From NCBI RefSeq assembly GCF_030719035.1, contig NZ_CP132203.1, positions 1,426,001 to 1,490,000 of the forward strand: a stretch of DNA of 64,000 bases, written 5' to 3'. The translations under genes were made by a program, and so were the position numbers. Shown here piece after piece: positions 24,250 through 32,770 of this stretch. This DNA comes from Hahella sp. HNIBRBA332. Its GTDB lineage: Bacteria > Pseudomonadota > Gammaproteobacteria > Pseudomonadales > Oleiphilaceae. Position 1 is the stretch's first letter, and every line of letters starts with the position of its first letter. The notes under the pieces were generated by a model. That model did not search any database, was not told where the DNA came from, and saw only the letters and a program-made list of their open reading frames with translations.

Positions 24250-25320
24250 ATGTCTGCCGATAACCAAGAAAAAGATTCCGGCAGCCGGCTTTTAGATGTC
24301 AAATTATCCAGTTTGGAAAAAGCTGTAGACGAGAAATGTTCTACTTTTGAGAAGAAATATAAAAGGTTGTCAGAAGATTTGAAAAAATGCTTTTTTTTGT
24401 TAGATGGGCTGACTAAAAATTATAATAAAAAATCATCAATTCAATTATGGGTTTCTGTTCTTGGAGTATTCTCATCTTTTTTGCTCGCATGGTCCGCCTA
24501 CTTAAATTTGAAAATTTCTTCATTTCAGGCCTTTATGATCGCTAATCAAGTTTTTTGGCAGGATAGAGCAGATAAAAATGATCAGAGAGATAAAATACTT
24601 AACTACCTCTATAGTTATAAGGTTGATTTAAGTAATGAAAATGAATTGGCTGACTCGATGCCATTTTATAATCAAGGAGTTAGGGAGGGCGCATTTAAAC
24701 GTTTAGTTGAAATTGAGTCGATTCAAACTGAAGCTCCAAATGTAGAAGATATAACTGGGATAAGTGTGTTTGATGATACAAGGAAGTTGTTTTATAAGGC
24801 TGAGGTTAAAGGAAATGATAATATGGAGAAAGGTGAGTCTTATAAGATTTCAGTTGTGAGCTTGCGAAAGGCCTTTCTAAATGACTTTGTATGGCCTGAT
24901 GTAAGCAAAGTTATTTTAGTGGCTGACAATGCGGATATATCATACAGTAAAATCATTGATAGAAAATTTGTGGGGGCTAGCTTTGTAGGCGCAAAATTCT
25001 ATAAGTCAGACCTAACGGATTCATATTTTCTTGACACTAATTTGTCATGGGCAAATTTTAGAGAAGCAATTGTTGCTAATGTTCTGATAAAGAACTCATC
25101 TCTTGATCATGCTGACTTCACAAATGCTGATCTAACCGGAGCTAAATTGTGGAATGTTACGCTAGTGAATGCAGTGTTTAGTGAGGCAGATTTAACTGGA
25201 GTTATAATAAAAGATGTCGACCTTTCTGGTGTTGATTTACGCGGTGCGAAGATTGATTGTAGTGTAATTAAAAGAGCTATCAATTGGAAGGATGCTATAT
25301 TGGATGAGGGTTGTAATTAA
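24250..25320 (+). CDS. Membrane-anchored pentapeptide-repeat protein
   Basis: A 356-residue, AT-rich accessory gene. An N-terminal coiled coil (residues 10-55) is followed by one membrane helix (about 62-82, WVSVLGVFSSFLLAWSAY), a mixed middle domain and a C-terminal run of A(D/N)LxX pentapeptides from about residue 240 (ASFVGAKFYKSDLTDSYFLDTNLSWANF). Pentapeptide domains form a square beta-helix and often act as scaffolds; some mimic DNA. It sits directly after Q, where lambdoid phages carry cargo genes. The role in lysogeny or defence is unknown. Confidence 0.75.
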   Translation: MSADNQEKDSGSRLLDVKLSSLEKAVDEKCSTFEKKYKRLSEDLKKCFFLLDGLTKNYNKKSSIQLWVSVLGVFSSFLLAWSAYLNLKISSFQAFMIANQVFWQDRADKNDQRDKILNYLYSYKVDLSNENELADSMPFYNQGVREGAFKRLVEIESIQTEAPNVEDITGISVFDDTRKLFYKAEVKGNDNMEKGESYKISVVSLRKAFLNDFVWPDVSKVILVADNADISYSKIIDRKFVGASFVGAKFYKSDLTDSYFLDTNLSWANFREAIVANVLIKNSSLDHADFTNADLTGAKLWNVTLVNAVFSEADLTGVIIKDVDLSGVDLRGAKIDCSVIKRAINWKDAILDEGCN

Positions 25321-25454
25321 TTCTTTCTTAAAAGTCGCATGAAATTTGGGTTGATAACTGAGTTGGTTGCTCCTGTTTGAAATTCAAATGAATGATTTTT
25401 GTTGTCAATTTTTAATGAGGATTTATTGATTTTTACATTGGGTCGTGGGGCGAT

Positions 25455-25759
25455 ATGAGAGTTTCATCAATACATATAATTGTAATACTTTCTTTTCTCG
25501 TTCAAGGGTGTGGCGATGAATGTAGCAGCTATTCAGACTTCTCCTGTGGTGAAATAGAAAACGCTACATATAACACTTATTTCTATTATCCAAACAATAA
25601 TGAATATTACCTTACCTTGGTGTGGCACATGGTCTTAGCCAGTGCGGTTCTATGGCTCATAGTTTTGCTTCATCTGAAAATCTTACTGGTAATCAAGAGT
25701 GGAGCTACATTTGTTGCATGAAAGCAAAAGGCTCAGAGTGCTACGAAAAACACAGGTAA
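25455..25759 (+). pseudogene. Small lipoprotein gene, frameshifted copy
   Basis: Near-identical to the intact gene at 32024-32329. Signal peptide and lipobox (LVQGCGDECSSYSDFSC) are intact, but five bases (ACCTT) are duplicated near 25612, so the frame changes after NNNEYY and the reading frame ends at 25721 instead of 25759. The original C-terminus (CMKAKGSECYEKHR) is still encoded in the other frame. The product would be a lipoprotein with a hydrophobic nonsense tail, probably non-functional. Confidence 0.75.
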
Positions 25760-25763
25760 AATC

Positions 25764-25982
25764 ATGGGTGAGCAAGTAATACTAATAATATTGGGGATTA
25801 TTGCTTTAGTTCTAGTTACTCAAAGATGGTTTTGGGTTCTAGTATTTGGGCTTGGAACTTTGGCTAGTGGCTTCACTGTTATCGCTAGCATTATCCACTT
25901 TCAAATATTCGGGGCTGTAGGTTTTACAATTCTTACTTTTATATTGTGGGCTATTACAATCAGTATTCTAGAGGGCTACTAA
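25764..25982 (+). CDS. Small two-helix membrane protein (copy A)
   Basis: A 72-residue hydrophobic protein with two or three membrane helices (VILIILGIIALVLVTQRWFWVLVFGLG and FGAVGFTILTFILWAITI). Its paralogue lies at 32334-32546 after the intact lipoprotein copy. Conserved pairing with the lipoprotein suggests an envelope complex. No family known. Confidence 0.65.
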   Translation: MGEQVILIILGIIALVLVTQRWFWVLVFGLGTLASGFTVIASIIHFQIFGAVGFTILTFILWAITISILEGY

Positions 25983-25986
25983 CTCA

Positions 25987-26346
25987 GTGAAAAATTTACC
26001 TAATAAACAGCTACTCTGGAAGGGCGGCTGGCTTTGGGGCTCACTGTTCTTTTTGCTTGAGTCTCCTGTGTCGCATGCGGAGAGAATTGCAACCCCGATA
26101 TCTGCCTTACATCTGTATGCAGCCTGTCAGGATGCTGAAAAGAGCGAATATGCTCGCGGCTTTTGCGATGGGGCCATTGATGCACTTTATAGTTCAATGG
26201 ATGAATGGTGCGTTCCACCAAGTGTGACACATGGCGAAGTTAAGGCGCAGGTAAAGAAAGAACTTCTTGGAAGGGTTCCGCAAACGTCATACGATGCATT
26301 GGAGTTTGTAAAGAAGGCCGTTCACCGGAAGTGGCCGTGCCCATAA
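25987..26346 (+). CDS. Rap1a/Tai-like exported protein
   Basis: A 119-residue protein with GTG start, signal peptide (LFFLLESPVSHAERI) and the family pattern of Rap1a/Tai immunity proteins: LYAACQDAEKSEYARGFCDGAIDALY, then WCVPPSV and a C-terminal FVKKAVHRKWPCP. Four cysteines form the usual disulfides. Characterised relatives neutralise periplasmic peptidoglycan amidases delivered by type VI secretion; many others lie in prophages with unknown targets. It follows the small membrane protein by four bases. Only a fragment survives in the second copy of this module. Confidence 0.75.
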   Translation: MKNLPNKQLLWKGGWLWGSLFFLLESPVSHAERIATPISALHLYAACQDAEKSEYARGFCDGAIDALYSSMDEWCVPPSVTHGEVKAQVKKELLGRVPQTSYDALEFVKKAVHRKWPCP

Positions 26347-26414
26347 ACCTATTTCAGATTTTATCAAGAAAATACGCGTTCGCAGTGAAGCTGCCTTGGT
26401 GATTTTGCTTTTAA

Positions 26415-26936
26415 CTAGAACGTGCAGCAAATTATCATATCTACAGTATAATTGTTCTGACTATAATTTACCGCTCCAGCGACATACTCATTTTTTTTAC
26501 AGTAAAAATGTCCTCCGTTACTTGGGCCATCCACAACTCTACAATTTGAGTTGTTGCGATCAGTTACCCTACTTTTAAACGCTAGCAGTAAGTCTATATT
26601 TTTATCAACGAATACAAGCTTGTTTTTTATTTCGGTTATATCGTTTCTTAATTCACTGTTTAAATTATTCTCTACTATGACTTCAATTGATGGCTTAAGT
26701 AAGTCTGCAACTATTCTTGGGTCTGGGGGAGGGCCATCTTCACCTTTAAAATCTTTGTTTCCCTTCATTTTATTTATTAATACTTTTCTATAGTCTTCCT
26801 CGTCCACAATTTTCCGAGCTATGGTGTTTAGTTGGCTTTCTGAAACTCTTGACTCAAATATTCCAGATGCATACCCTGCAAATAGTGTTACTACCGCTGA
26901 TATTATGGCTACAAGTATATCTCGGTTATATGGCAT
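26415..26936 (-). CDS. Membrane-anchored protein of unknown function
   Basis: A 173-residue protein. ATG 26936 is chosen because AAAGGAGG lies just upstream. One N-terminal membrane helix (ILVAIISAVVTLFAGYASGIF) is followed by a helical region, a short Gly/Pro-rich piece (GNKDFKGEDGPPPDPR), a coiled coil and a Cys-rich C-terminus (CRVVDGPSNGGHFYCKK, IICCTF). It is convergent with the Rap1a-like gene and follows umuC on the minus strand. I do not recognise it. The matching segment of the second module copy has been deleted. Confidence 0.6.
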   Translation of the reverse strand: MPYNRDILVAIISAVVTLFAGYASGIFESRVSESQLNTIARKIVDEEDYRKVLINKMKGNKDFKGEDGPPPDPRIVADLLKPSIEVIVENNLNSELRNDITEIKNKLVFVDKNIDLLLAFKSRVTDRNNSNCRVVDGPSNGGHFYCKKNEYVAGAVNYSQNNYTVDMIICCTF

Positions 26937-26993
26937 GGTGTGTCCTCCTTTGATCTTGGTTGTGACTCCAATAAAAGTCAAAAGAAAGCTTTC

Positions 26994-28259
26994 TTATCCA
27001 ACTGTGAGTATATCTCCCCACCTAGTAGTATAAGCAGGAGAAAGCCTCCCTCGCTTCATTCCCCAGGGCTGTTGAATACCTTGTCCAGCAAACCAAACAA
27101 CGCCACCTGTTCCCCGGTTCAGCTTATCTAGTGTCTCCATAAGCTCCACACTACCGCGCCTCCCTTCGTCCTCTTCAAATAGATGACGCTGGCAAACCCC
27201 AGGAGGGGAGAAGTCACAAAGCATTACTCCGGCCTTCAAATAGCGGTAGCCATCCCGCCAGATCCTCTCCAGTAACACCCTGGCAAGTTCTATAAAATCG
27301 CGGGTATCGTCAGAAGGAAAAGGCAGCTTTCCGGTTGCTGCATTGGAGTAGTATGGTTCACCTTTGGAGAATTTGCCGGTCTGGATAAACACGGTAATGA
27401 CGGAGGCGCGCTGTTTCTCCCGGCGGAGCTTTTCGGCGGCGCGACTTGCGTATTCGCATACGGCCTCACGCATGTTCTGAAAGCAGGTAATGCGCTCGCC
27501 AAATGAACGACTACAGATGATCTGTTTCTTGGGTGGCGGGGCGTCTTCTAACTCAATACAGGAAACGCCGTTAAGCTCGTTAACCGTGCGCTCTACCACA
27601 ACCGATAAGCGCTTGCGGAGTAGGGCGGGGTTCGCTTCGGCAAGCTCTAAGGCGGTGGTAATGCCCAGAGCGCCCAGGCGAGCGGCAAGCTTTGAACCAA
27701 TGCCCCAGACCTCCGAAACCGGCGTAAGGGTCAATAAACGGCGCTGACGGTAGCGGTCGGAGAGATCGACCACGCCGCCGGTAGCTGGGTAACGCTTGGC
27801 TGCATGGTTGGCGAGCTTGGCTAATGTCTTGCTCGGAGCGATGCCCACACAGACGGTAATGCCGATCCATTGCCCGATGGTCTGGCGGACCTGCTGGCCG
27901 AACTCGACCAAATCCAAACAGGCTGAGACGCCGGACAAGTCGAGAAACGCCTCATCTATAGAGTAGACCTCACACACCGGAGCCAGCTCGCCTAGGGTGC
28001 GCATAACGCGGCTGGAGATGTCCGCGTAAAGGGCGTAATTCGATGAGAAGGTAACCACGCCGTGTTGTCTAACTAGGTCGCGGAACTTGAAGATAGGCGC
28101 GCCCATGGGAAAGCCAAGCGCTTTGGCCTCCCGTGAGCGGGCGACAATACAGCCGTCGTTGTTGCTGAGTACCAGGACGGGCGTGTCCTTCAAATCGGGT
28201 CGGAAGAGCTTCTCACAGCTCGCATAGAAGTTGTTGCAATCAACCAGGGCGTAAGTCAT
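26994..28259 (-). CDS. umuC: DNA polymerase V catalytic subunit, UmuC-like
   Basis: A 421-residue Y-family polymerase. It begins with the catalytic YALVDCNNFYASCEKLFRPDL, has VYSIDEAFLDLSG with the second acidic pair, the helix-hairpin-helix VWGIGSKLAARLGALGI, and the little-finger region. The length equals that of chromosomal UmuC. It overlaps umuD by four bases and should copy damaged DNA after SOS induction, raising mutation rates. Mobile umuDC pairs are common in phages and plasmids. Confidence 0.93.
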   Translation of the reverse strand: MTYALVDCNNFYASCEKLFRPDLKDTPVLVLSNNDGCIVARSREAKALGFPMGAPIFKFRDLVRQHGVVTFSSNYALYADISSRVMRTLGELAPVCEVYSIDEAFLDLSGVSACLDLVEFGQQVRQTIGQWIGITVCVGIAPSKTLAKLANHAAKRYPATGGVVDLSDRYRQRRLLTLTPVSEVWGIGSKLAARLGALGITTALELAEANPALLRKRLSVVVERTVNELNGVSCIELEDAPPPKKQIICSRSFGERITCFQNMREAVCEYASRAAEKLRREKQRASVITVFIQTGKFSKGEPYYSNAATGKLPFPSDDTRDFIELARVLLERIWRDGYRYLKAGVMLCDFSPPGVCQRHLFEEDEGRRGSVELMETLDKLNRGTGGVVWFAGQGIQQPWGMKRGRLSPAYTTRWGDILTVG

Positions 28260-28678
28260 CTGCTGAGTATCCGGACAACGCCTGACACCACGCCGAAGAC
28301 TTCAATCTCAGGCGCGTCTATGGGCTTGTAGCGCTTGTTTCGGGGGAGCAAGCAAGGGGTAGGGTGGAGCTGTAATTCTTTGACTGTGAACTCGCCGTGT
28401 AAGGCTGCAATAACTATGTCGCCGTGCTTGGCGGTAAGGGAGCGGTCCACTATCAGGATATCACCGGAATAGATACCGGCTTCTATCATCGAGCCGCCCT
28501 GAACGCGGACGTAATACGTGGCGGCGGGGTGCCTGATACATAGCTCGTTGAGGTCCAGGGCTTTTTCTATGTAATCCTGGGCGGGGCTCGGAAACCCGGC
28601 TGAAACGTGCTCCAAAAACAACGGGAGTAAACGCCTGCGCATCCTTGCACCGCTGCGACCAAGTAGCGATACGCGCAT
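28256..28678 (-). CDS. umuD: UmuD-like SOS peptidase
   Basis: A 140-residue S24 peptidase. The cleavage site Ala-Gly is in VSAGFPSPA, the catalytic Ser in VQGGSMIEAGI and the Lys in FTVKEL, all intact, unlike in the prophage repressor. After RecA-stimulated self-cleavage UmuD' forms polymerase V with the adjacent UmuC. A LexA box sits 27 bases before the start. Confidence 0.93.
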   Translation of the reverse strand: MRVSLLGRSGARMRRRLLPLFLEHVSAGFPSPAQDYIEKALDLNELCIRHPAATYYVRVQGGSMIEAGIYSGDILIVDRSLTAKHGDIVIAALHGEFTVKELQLHPTPCLLPRNKRYKPIDAPEIEVFGVVSGVVRILSR

Positions 28679-28704
28679 TGTGACCTCTAAAATGACAAAA
28701 TATA

Positions 28705-28720
28705 CTGTATAAAAATACAG
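28705..28720 (-). promoter_or_regulatory. LexA box upstream of umuDC
   Basis: CTGT-ATAAAAAT-ACAG, a perfect gammaproteobacterial LexA operator (CTGT-N8-ACAG), centred about 35 bases before the umuD start. Indicates SOS control by the host LexA. Confidence 0.93.
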
Positions 28721-28993
28721 TATCCCTCTGACGTGTCAAGAAACTCTCACGGCTTGCAGAATCAAGTGGCATGGTTTAACGATGGTTCAATAATCTAGTG
28801 GCTATACTTAAGGTGGTAATGAGATCGCATACGAATTTGCATATGAACACTCAATGTTACTCGTGACTCAGGTTGTTTGGATTTTTTGGGCTTTTTTAAA
28901 TGGAATCAATAGATTGGAGGAAGTGACTTCGGAGTTGTGAGCTTAATAAACGCGCATGCGGGATATACAAATGTTAAGTTTCTCAATAAAGAA
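28721..28993. other. AT-rich non-coding spacer before the IS3 element
   Basis: No gene seen. It contains a 5-80 base region related to the sequence just before the second IS3 copy (28891-28975 versus 54357-54434) and a segment near 28802-28850 resembling 34036-34080 (GGCTATACTT, TAATGAG, CATACGAAT, TGCATA). These look like recurring flanks of cargo genes. Confidence 0.45.
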
Positions 28994-29023
28994 TGATCCT
29001 GCCCACAAAGATTAGACACGTCA

Positions 29024-29890
29024 TTAAGCGACTTTCGATGCTTCATAACTCTCTGGGCTGAGATAGCCATTTGCGCTATGAAGGCGGATTCGATTGTAAT
29101 CCACTTCGATATACTCAAACACGGCTTCACGCATTTCTTGTCGGGTTGCGTACCGCTCTCCGTGAATCGCTTCCACTTTCAGGGAGTGAAAGAAGCTTTC
29201 CACACAGGCATTGTCATAGCAATTGCCTTTGCCGCTCATGCTGCAACGAAGCCCATGCGCCTGAATCAACGTCTGATAGGCTTCTGAGCAATATTGGGAA
29301 CCTCGATCTGAATGGACGATCACCCCTTTGGGCTGACGTCGACGCCACAACGCCATGCGCAAGGCGTCGCAGACCAGCTCCGATTTCATTCGCTTGCTCA
29401 TCGCCCAGCCTATGACTTTACGGCTGAACAGGTCCAGCACGACGGCTAGATACAGCCAACCTTCTTCCGTCCACAAATAGGTGATGTCACCCGCCCATTT
29501 TTGATTTATCTCCGTTGCATTAAAGTCCTGCTGAAGAAGGTTTTCCGCCACAGGCAGGCTATGCCTGGAGTGAGTGGTGGCCTTAAACTTTCTGGCGGCT
29601 TTCGCTCTCAAGCCCAAGCGTTGCATGCTTCTGGCCACCGTTTTACGGTTAGCCTGGACTCCCTGTTGCGCCAAGTCTTTGGTCAGCCGGGGCGCCCCAT
29701 TACGCTTTTTAGCTTTATCAAAAGCGGCCCCAACTTGGATGTCCAGGGATTGCTGACGCTGTCGTCGCAGAGAAGGGGCTTTCTGTCGATGGAGCCAAAC
29801 GTAGTAGCCGCTTCTTGAGACCTGAAGCGCTCTCGCCATGCAAGTGACGCGGAAAAGGCTCGTGTGAGAGTGCATAAAGGCGTACCTCAC
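29024..29890 (-). CDS. IS3 transposase, OrfB (DDE integrase domain)
   Basis: A 288-residue IS3/IS150-type transposase B with HTH_21 region (NGAPRLTKDLAQQGVQANRKTVARSMQRLGL) and the rve catalytic core: first Asp in WAGDITYLWTEEGWLYLAVVLDLFSRK, second in HSDRGSQY, Glu in NACVESFFHSLK. GTG start overlaps the orfA stop by four bases; it is normally made as an OrfAB fusion by -1 frameshifting on the A7 run near the end of orfA. Confidence 0.95.
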   Translation of the reverse strand: MRYAFMHSHTSLFRVTCMARALQVSRSGYYVWLHRQKAPSLRRQRQQSLDIQVGAAFDKAKKRNGAPRLTKDLAQQGVQANRKTVARSMQRLGLRAKAARKFKATTHSRHSLPVAENLLQQDFNATEINQKWAGDITYLWTEEGWLYLAVVLDLFSRKVIGWAMSKRMKSELVCDALRMALWRRRQPKGVIVHSDRGSQYCSEAYQTLIQAHGLRCSMSGKGNCYDNACVESFFHSLKVEAIHGERYATRQEMREAVFEYIEVDYNRIRLHSANGYLSPESYEASKVA

Positions 29891-30186
29891 TTCACACTTT
29901 TGGCGAAGTACGCCGCCGCTTTTTTTAACACGGCAAGCTCTTCCGCCTGTTCAGCCAACTGACGCTTCAGGCGGGCGTTTTCCTGGGCCAGTTGCTGTTC
30001 CGTTTCGCCACGATCCTGCGCCAGTCGGGCTTTACTGCGCCAATTGTAAAGTTGTGACTCGTGCAGACCCAATTGCCTTGCGGCGTCGCTCACGCCGATA
30101 CGTTGAGCTAGCGCCAGGGCTTCCGCCTTGTACTCGTCGGAATAACGTTGGCGAGATTTGGAATTTGATGTTTTCTGTTTGGTCAT
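29887..30186 (-). CDS. IS3 transposase, OrfA
   Basis: A 99-residue helix-turn-helix protein (YSDEYKAEALALAQRIGVSDAARQLGLHESQLYNWRSKAR) with a leucine-zipper-like C-terminus. It binds the IS ends. The slippery run of seven A is in codons for LKKA; a -1 shift there meets no stop before the OrfB frame. Confidence 0.95.
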   Translation of the reverse strand: MTKQKTSNSKSRQRYSDEYKAEALALAQRIGVSDAARQLGLHESQLYNWRSKARLAQDRGETEQQLAQENARLKRQLAEQAEELAVLKKAAAYFAKSVK

Positions 30187-30273
30187 AGTTCACCTCTGTA
30201 GCGTAGTTTACTCGCTTAACGGGGTGTCTATCATTGGTGGGTAGGATCAGAAGCACTCAATTTAGGAGCGAAC

Positions 30274-30489
30274 ATGTCAGAAGTGAATGTATATGAGCAG
30301 GCTCTAGTAGCCGTATTAAACGAAGCCAAGTCGATGGGTGTTGAAATAGATAAGTTGTTTGAGAATGTAAGTGCTGGAATTATGGGGAATAAACCATACG
30401 TGTTGGTTGATTCTACGCATAAAGCAGACGTTATAGATGTTCTTAGAAAAGCAGTCAATAAGCTTGAGTCACGCCACGCAGAAACTTAA
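30274..30489 (+). CDS. Small helical protein upstream of the dGTPase gene
   Basis: A 71-residue protein behind a strong TTAGGAG site, 25 bases after the IS end. Text such as VYEQALVAVLNEAKSMGVEIDKLFENVSAGIMGN and ADVIDVLRKAVNKLES predicts an all-helical fold. No family is recognised. The dGTPase follows after 106 bases, so the two may be partners; its native promoter may have been displaced by the IS. Confidence 0.6.
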   Translation: MSEVNVYEQALVAVLNEAKSMGVEIDKLFENVSAGIMGNKPYVLVDSTHKADVIDVLRKAVNKLESRHAET

Positions 30490-30595
30490 AAGTTGATACT
30501 ATTTTCGCTGCGTAGTGTGGAGCTATTTTCCACAGGGTTGCACTTTAGCCCTAAAGAAAGGCGTTACATATACTAATGGATAAGGTGGATATTAT

Positions 30596-31903
30596 ATGGA
30601 CTGGGAAAAGCTACTCTCTACTAGAAGACAACAAAGCTCACATAAGGGAGATGAGGTGCGGAGTGAATATAATAAAGACTACGATAAGATAGTTTTTTCG
30701 TCTGCATTTAGGCGTTTAGGAAGGAAGACACAGGTCCACCCTTTAGCGCATCACGATCACGTTCACACTCGTTTAACTCATTCTTTAGAAGTCGGAAGTG
30801 TTGGAAGAAGCTTGGGGCTTAGAGTAGGGAATTTTTTATCAAAAAAAGATGTTCTTCCTCAAGGTGTATGCTCACCAGAAATTGGTGCAATTGTTCATGC
30901 AGCTTGTTTGGCGCATGACATAGGTAATCCTCCATTTGGGCACGCAGGCGAATTTGCTATTCGTCATTGGTTTAAGGAAAATAGCCACAAACTTTGTTTA
31001 AGAAGCCGAAGCGAACGAAATGATTTTGAAATATTTGAAGGCAATGCTCAGGGATTTAGGATCGTATCAAAAATAGAAAATAATTATAACGATGGAGGTC
31101 TGCGATTAACATATGCGACATTGGGGACTTTGGTGAAATATCCATGGTTTTCTAATCACTGTATCGCTGAATCCAAGGGGAAATTTAACTTTTTTCAGTC
31201 AGAGAAGGAGTTTGTAGAAGAAGTAATGGAGGAATTGGGTTTAAGTAGTGGTAACAGCGTCCAGTTTGCTAGGCACCCTTTATCATTCTTAATGGAAGCC
31301 GCTGATGATATTTGTTACATAATACTGGATATAGAAGATGCACTTGAACTAAACATTCTGAGAATTAGAGATACTTATGATATATTTGAGAAGCTTTCTG
31401 GGGATAATGTTTCAGATGGTAGCTCTTATGATCTGCATCATACAAATCGACGGCTGGTAGCTCCCCTAAGAGCCCGTGCCATTGAAAACCTGATAATAAA
31501 ATGTGCAAGTATATTTGAAGAGAATTATGATAAAATAATGTCAGGTGATTTTAATGGAGATCTTATTGGTCATATTAAAGGGGCCGAAAGCGAAGGTTTG
31601 GAAGAGGCTAAAAATGTCACTGAAAAAGATATTTTTATAACCAGAATAAAGGTAGAGCTTGAGATCGGTTCTTACTCTATTCTTGAAACAATTTTATCGG
31701 CATATATAGACGCCGTTAACGAGTTTAAGGTAGGTAAGTTATCGTTTAAATCAAAACGCGTATTAGCCCTTATGGGTGCAAATAAGTTAGATGATAATGC
31801 TTCTTATCATCAATGTTATCTTCGAGTAACGGATCTGGTTTCAGGAATGACTGATAATCATGCGGCTTATGTGGCGGCACAATTATCAGGTCATGTTGGC
31901 TGA
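30596..31903 (+). CDS. dgt: dGTP triphosphohydrolase-like HD protein
   Basis: A 435-residue deoxynucleotide triphosphohydrolase. It opens with the family text FSSAFRRLGRKTQVHPLAHHDHVHTRLTHSLEV, then has the HD pair in ACLAHDIGNPPFGHAGE and the fourth metal ligand in EAADDICYIILDIEDALE. It hydrolyses dGTP to deoxyguanosine and triphosphate. The gene is AT-rich, unlike the phage core. Related enzymes deplete nucleotides during infection and act as phage defence, a plausible cargo function here. It is closest in style to the short, non-E. coli Dgt group. Confidence 0.88.
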   Translation: MDWEKLLSTRRQQSSHKGDEVRSEYNKDYDKIVFSSAFRRLGRKTQVHPLAHHDHVHTRLTHSLEVGSVGRSLGLRVGNFLSKKDVLPQGVCSPEIGAIVHAACLAHDIGNPPFGHAGEFAIRHWFKENSHKLCLRSRSERNDFEIFEGNAQGFRIVSKIENNYNDGGLRLTYATLGTLVKYPWFSNHCIAESKGKFNFFQSEKEFVEEVMEELGLSSGNSVQFARHPLSFLMEAADDICYIILDIEDALELNILRIRDTYDIFEKLSGDNVSDGSSYDLHHTNRRLVAPLRARAIENLIIKCASIFEENYDKIMSGDFNGDLIGHIKGAESEGLEEAKNVTEKDIFITRIKVELEIGSYSILETILSAYIDAVNEFKVGKLSFKSKRVLALMGANKLDDNASYHQCYLRVTDLVSGMTDNHAAYVAAQLSGHVG

Positions 31904-32023
31904 TGTAATAAATTAAATCCTAATGATGCCTGGCGGCGAACGTATTTTAGTGTTTAGTACGGTTTTTCGTGAATGAGATAGTTCGAGCCTTTAGGGTTTG
32001 TACACTGGAATCATTAAATCGAT

Positions 32024-32329
32024 ATGAAAACAAAAATAGCCCCAATTTTTCTAATTGTCATGCTCGCTGTGCTTCTTTATGGATGTGGCGATAAATGTAG
32101 CAGCTATTCAGATTTCTCCTGTAGTGAAATAGAAAACGCTACATATAACGCTTTCTTCTATTTTCCAAACAATAATGAATATTATCTTGGTGTGGCACAC
32201 GGCCTTAGTCAGTGTGGTTCTATGGCGCATAGTTTTGCTTCATCTAAAAACCTTACTGGTAATCGAGAGTGGGGCTATATTTGTTGTATGAAAGTAAAAG
32301 GATCAGAATGCTACGAAAAGCACAGGTAA
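32024..32329 (+). CDS. Small lipoprotein (intact copy)
   Basis: A 101-residue lipoprotein with lipobox LLYGCGDKCSS. The mature part has eight cysteines, including CSSYSDFSC, QCGSMAHSF and YICCMKVKGSEC, suggesting disulfides. It is the undamaged paralogue of the gene at 25455, which carries a 5-base insertion. Followed after four bases by the small membrane protein. Confidence 0.75.
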   Translation: MKTKIAPIFLIVMLAVLLYGCGDKCSSYSDFSCSEIENATYNAFFYFPNNNEYYLGVAHGLSQCGSMAHSFASSKNLTGNREWGYICCMKVKGSECYEKHR

Positions 32330-32333
32330 ATTC

Positions 32334-32546
32334 ATGGATGTAATACTACTAATATTGGGTGTGGCTGCTCTATTTCTAATTACTCAAAGATGGTTTTGGG
32401 TTTTAGTATTTGGGCTTGGAACTTTGGCAAGTGCCTTCACTGTTATCGCAAGTGTTATCCACTTCCAAATATTAGGGGCTGTAGGTTTTACAGTTCTGAC
32501 CTTCATATTATGGGCTATTACAGTCATGATTCTTGGAAGCGACTAA
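32334..32546 (+). CDS. Small two-helix membrane protein (copy B)
   Basis: A 70-residue hydrophobic protein, about 80 percent identical to the protein at 25764-25982 (same ITQRWFWVLVFGLGTLAS core). It lies four bases after the intact lipoprotein gene. The conserved spacing in both copies indicates that the two products work together at the envelope. Confidence 0.65.
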   Translation: MDVILLILGVAALFLITQRWFWVLVFGLGTLASAFTVIASVIHFQILGAVGFTVLTFILWAITVMILGSD

Positions 32547-32551
32547 CTCAG

Positions 32552-32627
32552 TAGCGCTCCGCAGATGTCATACGATGCATTGGAGTTTGTAAAGAAAGCG
32601 GTTCATCGGAAGTGGCCGTGCCCATAA
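32552..32627 (+). pseudogene. Remnant of a Rap1a/Tai-like gene
   Basis: Matches the last 25 codons of the intact gene at 25987-26346 (SYDALEFVKKAVHRKWPCP). The first three quarters are deleted; the text jumps from CTCAGT, the start region of the intact copy, straight to the C-terminus. Confidence 0.85.
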
Positions 32628-32730
32628 GTCGATCTCAGGTTTATCAAGAAAGCACGTGTTCGCAGTGAAGCCGCCTTGATGACCCTTTCTTATCCTTAGA
32701 GACATTTATAAATACTGGCGAACCAATATG

Positions 32731-32770
32731 ATATCCCCCCACCTAGTAGTATAAGCAGGAGAAAGCTTCC
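32731..32770 (+). repeat. Relic of the umuC 3' end
   Basis: About 40 bases nearly identical to 27009-27049, which encode the last codons of umuC on the minus strand (shared core CCACCTAGTAGTATAAGCAG). It shows that the second lipoprotein module was copied together with umuC and then lost the genes between. Confidence 0.8.

Larger units (their letters stand above)
28994..30249 (-). mobile_element. IS3-family insertion sequence, intact copy
   Basis: 1256 bases with imperfect inverted ends starting TGATCCTGCCCAC on the left and TGATCCTACCCAC (complement) on the right, flanked by the 3-base direct repeat GAA. It carries overlapping orfA and orfB. It is nearly identical to the copy at 54435-57522. 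Confidence 0.93.
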
